Assembly (NCBI GenBank): GCA_045644025.1
Contig: JAZRGE010000077.1
Location: forward strand, 1-26,491
DNA: 26,491 bases
From: JAZRGE01 sp045644025
GTDB lineage: Bacteria; Bacillota; Clostridia; Oscillospirales; Acutalibacteraceae
Direction: 5' to 3'
Position numbers and translations under genes: made by a program. The notes below the pieces were generated by a model. The model was not told the origin of the DNA. It was given only the letters and a program-made list of their open reading frames with translations, and made no database searches. Positions within the stretch are counted from its first letter, which is position 1. Every line of letters starts with the position of its first letter. Shown here piece after piece: positions 15,804 through 20,997 of the stretch.

Positions 15804-16538
15804 ATGGATATTTCTCTTCAGATGTATTCTGTGAAGGATGCCGCCGCGCTGGACTACACAGCCACCGTGGAGCGTGTGGCTAGGATGGGCTATGCAGGCG
15901 TGGAGCTGGATGGCTGGGGTAATCTGCCTGCGAGCGATATGAAGGCTCTGTTGCAGAAAAACGGTCTCTATGCCGTGGGTTCTCACACCCAGGCAAGATT
16001 CTTTGGTGAAGATTTTGAAAAGGTGCTCGCCTGGCATAAAGCCGTGGGCGCCCAGTATATTATGATCCCCGGCGGAATAGATCTTTCCACAAGGGATAAG
16101 GTAATGGAATTTTGTGATCTTCTTAATGCCGCAGCCGAGCAGGCGGCAGAATGGGGATTGAAGGTAGGCTATCACAACCACGCCCACGAATTCGAGAAGA
16201 TAGATGGCCAATACGCGCTGGATATTATTGCCGAGAACACTTCGGATAACGTTGTTTTGGAAATAGACGTTTATTGGGTGCAGTATGCAGGGGTGGATCC
16301 ATATAGTTATGTGGAAAAGCTGGGCAAAAAAGCCGAGCTTATCCACCTAAAGCAGATAGGCCCCGATGGAGAAAACACCCCATTGGCGGATGGCCTTATT
16401 GATATGAAGAAGATGATAGAAAGCAGCCGCCACGCCAAGTATTTTATAATAGAGCAGGAAACATTTTTGCCCGATCTTGAAAAGGTCTGGGCTATCCAGC
16501 AATCCAACATCGATCACCTGAACAATCTTGGATTATAG
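15804..16538 (+). CDS. Sugar phosphate isomerase/epimerase (xylose isomerase-like TIM barrel)
   Basis: A 244-aa cytosolic TIM-barrel protein of the AP endonuclease 2/IolE-like superfamily. It opens MDISLQMYSVKD and has the metal-site patterns expected of the fold: GVELDGWG near 32, GYHNHAHEF near 122 (His124, His126), LEIDVYWVQYAGVDP near 152 and LIHLKQ near 179, with IIEQE near the end. Members isomerise or epimerise sugars or inositol derivatives; the substrate cannot be told. GAGG lies shortly upstream, inside the last codons of mnmA. No pathway partner lies nearby, and the link to mnmA is probably transcriptional convenience. The stop is TAG and no hairpin follows. Confidence 0.88.
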   Translation: MDISLQMYSVKDAAALDYTATVERVARMGYAGVELDGWGNLPASDMKALLQKNGLYAVGSHTQARFFGEDFEKVLAWHKAVGAQYIMIPGGIDLSTRDKVMEFCDLLNAAAEQAAEWGLKVGYHNHAHEFEKIDGQYALDIIAENTSDNVVLEIDVYWVQYAGVDPYSYVEKLGKKAELIHLKQIGPDGENTPLADGLIDMKKMIESSRHAKYFIIEQETFLPDLEKVWAIQQSNIDHLNNLGL

Positions 16539-16671
16539 AACAAAAAACGATTTCTCGCTCAGCGATAATGAAGACAGTGGTTTTGGAAGGGAATGTAGAT
16601 TCTTAATGAGAAACAACTATAATTTCTCTGATGCACCAAATTCAGCAGGTTTTTATTACGCGTATAAATAA
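16522..16671 (+). pseudogene. Possible gene remnant: headless 3' coding tail
   Basis: Between the isomerase stop and the next gene, one frame is open for 49 codons and ends in TAA 10 bases before the ATG at 16683, with that gene's AAGGATG ribosome binding site starting at the stop. The sequence looks protein-like (SDNEDSGFGRECRF, SDAPNSAGFYYAYK) and has the same AT-rich style as the downstream gene. The only in-frame ATG (near 16606) would give about 21 residues. The stop-to-SD spacing is that of a real operon gene, so this may be the 3' end of a deleted gene. It could equally be chance. Confidence 0.3.
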
Positions 16672-16682
16672 GGATGTAAAAT

Positions 16683-17438
16683 ATGATTTATGAACAACTG
16701 CAATATTTCTTAGCAACACCTAAAGATTCAATAGATAATAATTTTATAAGAAGCAAATTCGATTTTCGGCTTGATGAATTGATTGATTATCAACCCGTTG
16801 GGAGAGAAAATGATGTTTGCAGGCGTATGGCTGATTATTTAAGCAAGAAATATGGTGTCAATATATATAAGTGTGCTATTTTTTATAGAGAAACACAAAA
16901 AGTGTACCGTATAGAAGGTTTTCCCTTCACTCGGGAAGAAAGTAGTAAAATCTTAGCACAAACTCATATGGCTTTGTCGGACGGCGGTGCAGAAAGATAT
17001 AAAGAAGATAAGGATACAGCAAAACAAATATTGCTGGATTGCGAGTTTACTGCTGATGAGATAGACGGAAAAGAGCCGGCTGTAACGTGTTTTTCTTCTT
17101 GTGAGGAGTTAGCGGTAAAGCAGTGCTATGCAGATGCTCATTGGGATTGCCTGAACATAAATAAAAGGATGTTCAATCCCGATACTATGGATGAGAAAAA
17201 AAGCCGCGGGCTGTTTTACGTGTATAAAAATCAACAATTTCTGGAAGAAAGTGAACTCAGAGGCGAACAGGACAGAATAAAAGAAGAAGTATATAAGGTG
17301 CTGAAAAAACACGATAAATATAATGCGATTTCTTGGAACGATCATTTTGGTGTTCTTTTTCTTAATTCCGAAGTGTATTTCCCTCATTGGCAAACCGACA
17401 GCGATTTGTTAAGCAGCATCCAATTTCCTAAAAAATAA
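16683..17438 (+). CDS. Hypothetical protein in an AT-rich patch
   Basis: A 251-aa soluble protein that I do not recognise. It has no signal peptide or membrane segment, is rich in charged and aromatic residues, and has six Cys residues that are scattered rather than paired in zinc motifs. A hydrophilic, probably helical stretch (ESELRGEQDRIKEEVYKVLKKHDKY) precedes a compact aromatic C-terminus. AAGGATG lies just before the ATG. Codon use is visibly more AT-rich than that of the flanking mnmA, isomerase and mreB-like genes, which suggests acquisition. Its position right after a headless reading-frame tail would fit an orphan downstream member, for example an immunity gene, but nothing in the sequence proves that. 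A terminator pair follows. Confidence 0.7.
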   Translation: MIYEQLQYFLATPKDSIDNNFIRSKFDFRLDELIDYQPVGRENDVCRRMADYLSKKYGVNIYKCAIFYRETQKVYRIEGFPFTREESSKILAQTHMALSDGGAERYKEDKDTAKQILLDCEFTADEIDGKEPAVTCFSSCEELAVKQCYADAHWDCLNINKRMFNPDTMDEKKSRGLFYVYKNQQFLEESELRGEQDRIKEEVYKVLKKHDKYNAISWNDHFGVLFLNSEVYFPHWQTDSDLLSSIQFPKK

Positions 17439-17443
17439 ATAAC

Positions 17444-17475
17444 CCCCGCCCCGAAATTCGGGGTGGGGAATTTGT
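17444..17475 (+). terminator. Terminator after the AT-rich gene
   Basis: An 11-bp GC-rich stem (CCCCGCCCCGA and TCGGGGTGGGG, one G-T pair) with a three-base loop, followed by AATTTGTT, six bases after the stop. Confidence 0.6.
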
Positions 17476-17512
17476 TATGTTGCAGGGAGAGTTCTGATTT
17501 TTCTCTTAAATA

Positions 17513-17540
17513 AAAAAGCCTGCCGATCGGCAGGCTTTTT
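17513..17540. terminator. Bidirectional terminator, mreB-like side
   Basis: A perfect 12-bp stem (AAAAAGCCTGCC and GGCAGGCTTTTT) with a GATC loop. It abuts the stop codon of the minus-strand mreB-like gene and also backs up the terminator at 17444 on the plus strand. Confidence 0.85.
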
Positions 17541-18561
17541 ATTCGATAATAAGCTCTTGGATAGAGCGGAAGAGATAATCGCCGTTTTGAATAAGTTTGG
17601 GGTTCTTCAGCGCTTTGCCTGCGCCTCGCACGGCAGTCTGCCCCGGGTTTTCGGCTCGCTTCACAGGGATACCCGTGAATTCTGAGAGCAAGGTGTCCAT
17701 TCCATAAAGCAGGGAGCCGCCGCCTGTGAGATGAATTCCATCGGCCATAACATCGGCCAGCACGTCGGGCGGGGTTTTCTCTGTCACTTTTCGAACGGCG
17801 CGGCAAATAGCATCAAGGCAGGGCTTAAGGGCGTTGTGCACCTCGTTGGTGGTGATCTCAAAGGTGTGAGGCAGGCCCGAGAAAAGATTCTGCCCCTTGG
17901 CTGTGGCAGCCACTTCCACGTTGCGGTGCAGCGCAGAGCCGATCTGAGTCTTAATATTTCGCGCAGTTTGCAATCCAATAAGGATATGGCGTTCGCGCTG
18001 AACGTATTTCATAATGGCATCATCAAAATCATTGGATGCGGTGTTCTCGCTTATGTGCTCCACCAAGCCGCCCATAGAAAGCACGGCAATATCTGTGATA
18101 CCTGCGCCGATATCTATCACCATGCAGCCGCGGGCTTGCTCAAACTGAGCGCCAAGCTCAATGGCGGATGCAACGGGGCTTTCGATAATGCAGGTATTCC
18201 TGCCGCCTGCGGCCTCCACGGCGTTGGCAATGGAGCGGTGCTGCACGGTGGTGAGCCCCGTGGGCACGCTTATGATCACTCTTGGCTTAATAATGCGCTG
18301 GCCGAATGCCATTCGCATATAGTGTGTGAGCATTGCTTCGGTGATATTATAATCCGAAATGGCACCGCGGGAAAGGGGGAACACGGTGGAGAGAGTTTCA
18401 GGTATGCGGCCAATCATTTTGTAGGCATCGTCGCCAAAATAAAGAGGCTCCCACGTGTCGGTATCAACGGTTGCCACCGAGGGCTGCTCCAGCACAACCT
18501 TAGAGCCGGAATAGAGTATAGTCTTGGAAGTGCCGAGATCTACCGCAATATCTATAGCCAC
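17539..18561 (-). CDS. MreB/Mbl family rod-shape-determining actin homologue
   Basis: A 340-aa actin-fold ATPase that polymerises under the membrane and guides lateral wall synthesis. Actin nucleotide motifs are DLGTSKT at the N-terminus (phosphate 1), DIGAGITDIAVLSMGG in the middle (phosphate 2) and LTGGGSLLYGMD near residue 277 (adenosine). Length is normal for MreB. The GTG at 18561 is the start because GGGGGAG lies six bases upstream; an out-of-frame ATG overlaps it. It has its own promoter and is not followed by mreC or mreD, so it is a stand-alone paralogue of the Mbl or MreBH kind. Which paralogue it is cannot be decided from this window. Confidence 0.93.
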   Translation of the reverse strand: MAIDIAVDLGTSKTILYSGSKVVLEQPSVATVDTDTWEPLYFGDDAYKMIGRIPETLSTVFPLSRGAISDYNITEAMLTHYMRMAFGQRIIKPRVIISVPTGLTTVQHRSIANAVEAAGGRNTCIIESPVASAIELGAQFEQARGCMVIDIGAGITDIAVLSMGGLVEHISENTASNDFDDAIMKYVQRERHILIGLQTARNIKTQIGSALHRNVEVAATAKGQNLFSGLPHTFEITTNEVHNALKPCLDAICRAVRKVTEKTPPDVLADVMADGIHLTGGGSLLYGMDTLLSEFTGIPVKRAENPGQTAVRGAGKALKNPKLIQNGDYLFRSIQELIIE

Positions 18562-18591
18562 ATTTTTCTCCCCCTTCTATAATATACATTT

Positions 18592-18620
18592 ATTATATTT
18601 TATAACAGCCGCAAATACAA
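18592..18620 (-). promoter_or_regulatory. Promoter of the mreB-like gene
   Basis: On the minus strand TTGTAT (18620-18615), 17 bases and TATAAT (18597-18592). Expected start near 18585, about 24 bases before the GTG. Confidence 0.65.
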
Positions 18621-18642
18621 GTGGTAAAATTGCAATAATGGA

Positions 18643-18671
18643 TTGACATTTTATAATAAAAAGGGTAGAAT
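18643..18671 (+). promoter_or_regulatory. Strong promoter of the 50-aa membrane peptide gene
   Basis: TTGACA (18643-18648), 17 bases and TAGAAT (18666-18671). Expected start near 18678, immediately before AAGGAGGAG (18680-18688). Confidence 0.75.
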
Positions 18672-18694
18672 AAATTTGTAAGGAGGAGATTCCA

Positions 18695-18847
18695 ATGAAA
18701 GCAAATAAAGTTCTTTGGTTTATCACCGCTGTTGTCGGTATAGTGGCTATGGCCGCAGGTGTAGCTGTTATAGTTAATAAGTACCTTGGCGAGAAAAAGA
18801 CCTGTACCGAATATATCGAGTGCGATTGCACCGAGGAAGAGCAGTAA
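18695..18847 (+). CDS. 50-aa single-pass membrane peptide with Cys/acidic tail
   Basis: A small gene likely to be missed by automatic calls. The product starts MKANKVLWF, runs through one hydrophobic segment (about residues 6-28, rich in Val, Ala, Ile), then a short polar region NKYLGEKK and a tail with three Cys among acidic residues (TCTEYIECDCTEEEQ). It has an excellent ribosome binding site (AAGGAGGAG, six bases before the ATG), its own near-consensus promoter and its own terminator, which is strong support for a real, well-expressed gene. I do not recognise a named family, though YtxH-like small membrane proteins look similar at the N-terminus. The CxxxxxCxC arrangement might bind a metal or form disulfides. 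It is divergent from the mreB-like gene. Confidence 0.8.
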   Translation: MKANKVLWFITAVVGIVAMAAGVAVIVNKYLGEKKTCTEYIECDCTEEEQ

Positions 18848-18858
18848 ATTTCTTATCT

Positions 18859-18887
18859 GCGGCTGCTAATGCAGCCGCTTTTATTTT
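18859..18887 (+). terminator. Terminator after the membrane peptide
   Basis: GCGGCTGC and GCAGCCGC form a perfect eight-bp stem with a TAAT loop, followed by TTTTATTTT. It separates the peptide gene from the AEC permease, which must rely on read-through or a promoter I could not identify. Confidence 0.75.
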
Positions 18888-18900
18888 GTGGAGGTTAAGT

Positions 18901-19830
18901 ATGCTGGAATATATGGCCGAGATAGCGGCTCAGGTTGCTATCCTTTTTATAATGATAGCCGCAGGTTTTGTGATGTTCAAGTGGGGTGGATTAAAAGAAT
19001 CTCAGCTTTCGGGGCTCACCACCATCCTGCTCTATCTTATCACACCTGCATTGCTTATAAATTCTATGGCAAACGTGGAATTCAGCATGCAGACTGCTTC
19101 TGAGCTTATCACGGTGTTTGTAATCGCCGCGGCGGTGCATTTGGCGGCTTTCCTGATCACTCTGCCTATGTTCCGTAGAGCACAGCATCCCCAAAGAGTG
19201 GTCTATCGCGCGGCCGTTATCCTTTCCAACGCAGGGTTTATGTCGCTGCCGCTGGCCCAGGCGCTCTCGGGCGCAAAGGGCGTCTTTTTGGTCTCGGTCT
19301 ATGTGATGGTGTTTAATCTCGTTTCGTGGACTATCGTCTACAAAATGTTTAATCCCGGAAAATTTAATATCAAGAAGCTTTTGCTTAATCCCGGCATTAT
19401 AGGAGTTGGCCTTGGGGCTCTCCTTTTCTTCACGGGGATAAAGCTGCCCGGGGTGGTGGGATCGGCTGTGAAGTATCTTGCCGAAATGAACACACCGCTG
19501 GCAATGATAGTGATCGGTGGAATGATAGCCACGGGCGGATTCGTTATAAAAAAAGAAGAGATACCTGCTTTGGTGCAAAGTATCTCTTTAAGGCTTTTAT
19601 TATTGCCGATAGCCACACTTTTGGTGCTGCATCTCTTAAAGGTGGATGCTCAGCTCACCTTTGCGGTGATGATACCTGTGTGTGCTCCCGTAGCCGCCAA
19701 CACGGCTATGTTTGCAGGCCAGTTCAATGCCGATGGCCCCTTGGGCTCAAGGCTTTTGGCTGTGAGCACGGCGCTTTCTATTGCCACTATGCCCTTGGTG
19801 CTGGCTCTGGCCCGTCTGCTTGGGGCGTAG
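18901..19830 (+). CDS. AEC-family (auxin efflux carrier-like) permease
   Basis: A 309-aa polytopic membrane transporter of the AEC family, which in bacteria moves dicarboxylates such as malate or other small organic anions. The chain has about ten hydrophobic segments in two halves, with family hallmarks PALLINSMANV near residue 42, AVILSNAGFMSLPLAQAL near 107 and the closing VCAPVAANTAMFAGQF near 265. The frame is open upstream to 18820 within the peptide gene, but ATG 18901 has GGAGG six bases before it. Substrate is unknown. Its last 44 bases overlap the 3' end of the convergent ligase-like gene, and no terminator is visible between them. Confidence 0.88.
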   Translation: MLEYMAEIAAQVAILFIMIAAGFVMFKWGGLKESQLSGLTTILLYLITPALLINSMANVEFSMQTASELITVFVIAAAVHLAAFLITLPMFRRAQHPQRVVYRAAVILSNAGFMSLPLAQALSGAKGVFLVSVYVMVFNLVSWTIVYKMFNPGKFNIKKLLLNPGIIGVGLGALLFFTGIKLPGVVGSAVKYLAEMNTPLAMIVIGGMIATGGFVIKKEEIPALVQSISLRLLLLPIATLLVLHLLKVDAQLTFAVMIPVCAPVAANTAMFAGQFNADGPLGSRLLAVSTALSIATMPLVLALARLLGA

Positions 19831-20974
19831 GCTTTGCTTGAGCACGTTTTAGCAGTTTTTCATCCATTCCAAGGCCTGCAAGGATAAGGGCCAGCAGGGT
19901 GCCTGTTTGCAGCCAGAGATAGACTATATCTGTAAAGCCGTGGATAGACATAGCCACCGTGAGCGCCAGAATCAGATTGGTGGTGTTGCGTGCCACGGAA
20001 TACTCGTAGCATCGCTTAAGATTTTTGAAATAGCAAACGAAGAAGGGAAGCAGCAACGCCGCGCCTATAAAGCCGAAATCCAACATAAGCTCTAAAAGAG
20101 TGTTGTGGGTGTGGGGTGCGGGGAATGCTTCGGGATAGTTGCCGTGAATAAGGTTGAAGCCTAAGAAGCCATAACCTATAAACGGTGACTTTTTTATTGC
20201 GTCCAGCGCGGCAGGCCAAATGGAGAAGCGCTGGCCTGTGGAATCGTCTATAGCGTAGTACCTGGGGAGCAGCTCGGGGGAGAAATAAAGAGCAATGCCG
20301 ATTGCAGCCAGCACGGCAAGGAAAAGAGCGATGGTGGGCCACTTTTTGAAGAGGAGCAGCAACATTGCCACAACCACGAAAGCATCAATCCAGATAAATA
20401 TACTGCTGCAGATGTACATGGTGGTGAGATTGCAGCAAACGCTTACGATATATATCCATATATGCCCCTTGCCGTTGAGCAATTTATAAATGCTTATGGC
20501 AAAGGCGATAAGGCTCATAAAAGCGAGATAGTTGGAATTAAAGAACCAAAGTTTCACTCTAAAATCCCAGGGCGGGAAAAAGAAGAATTCGATTGCGGCG
20601 CAGGGGGCAAGTATGCAGCTGATAGCGCTGCAATAGCTTAGCGCTCTCTCCATCACGCCGCGCCTTATGGCACTGCGCACCCAAAGAGACACAAGCATTA
20701 TGGCGAAAAAGCCCACAGCGCAGGCTGCGCCCAGCCAGTTGCCGCGGATGAGAGCCATTAAGAGCGCCGCCGCCGAAAAGGCAGGCAGCCAGCGGCTTCC
20801 CGGGTGCACAAAAAGCTGGGATCGGGCCACCTTATCTCTGATTATCATCACCATGGCTACCACAAGCACAACGGCCGTGGCGATATAGTGAAGATAGGTG
20901 GAGATAAAGAGCAGATATATAAGGTTTTCGCGGGTAGCAAGTCTGCCCGCTTTTTGTTTTAGAGAACTTTCCAT
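19787..20974 (-). CDS. O-antigen ligase/polymerase-like membrane protein
   Basis: A 395-aa polytopic membrane protein with about eleven hydrophobic segments. A large extracytoplasmic loop carries RFSIWPAALDAIKKSPFIGYGF and HTHNTLLELMLDFGFIG, the pattern of the WaaL/Wzy O-antigen ligase superfamily, which joins or polymerises glycans on lipid carriers at the outer face of the membrane. In a Gram-positive it may act on teichoic-acid-like or capsular glycans. GGAGG lies five bases before the ATG. It is the third gene of the rlmB operon, 23 bases after the degenerate P-type-ATPase-like gene. Its last 14 codons (a Pro/Ala-rich tail) lie antisense to the end of the AEC permease gene. No glycosyltransferase lies nearby. 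Confidence 0.82.
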   Translation of the reverse strand: MESSLKQKAGRLATRENLIYLLFISTYLHYIATAVVLVVAMVMIIRDKVARSQLFVHPGSRWLPAFSAAALLMALIRGNWLGAACAVGFFAIMLVSLWVRSAIRRGVMERALSYCSAISCILAPCAAIEFFFFPPWDFRVKLWFFNSNYLAFMSLIAFAISIYKLLNGKGHIWIYIVSVCCNLTTMYICSSIFIWIDAFVVVAMLLLLFKKWPTIALFLAVLAAIGIALYFSPELLPRYYAIDDSTGQRFSIWPAALDAIKKSPFIGYGFLGFNLIHGNYPEAFPAPHTHNTLLELMLDFGFIGAALLLPFFVCYFKNLKRCYEYSVARNTTNLILALTVAMSIHGFTDIVYLWLQTGTLLALILAGLGMDEKLLKRAQAKPTPQADGPEPAPRA

Positions 20975-20997
20975 ATAATCCTCCGAGCAATCGGTGA

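Noticed and set aside
15204..16346. A 380-codon open frame on the minus strand opposite mnmA and the isomerase-like gene
   Set aside because: It crosses two well-supported genes, has no ribosome binding site, and its composition (rich in His, Ile, Gln) is that of a codon-bias shadow.
16539..16682. Possible insertion-sequence end or att site beside the AT-rich patch
   Set aside because: I found no terminal inverted repeats, target duplication, transposase fragment or tRNA; only composition suggests transfer.
19338..19616. Minus-strand frame within the AEC permease gene
   Set aside because: Shadow frame with no start signal, fully inside a gene with clear membrane topology.
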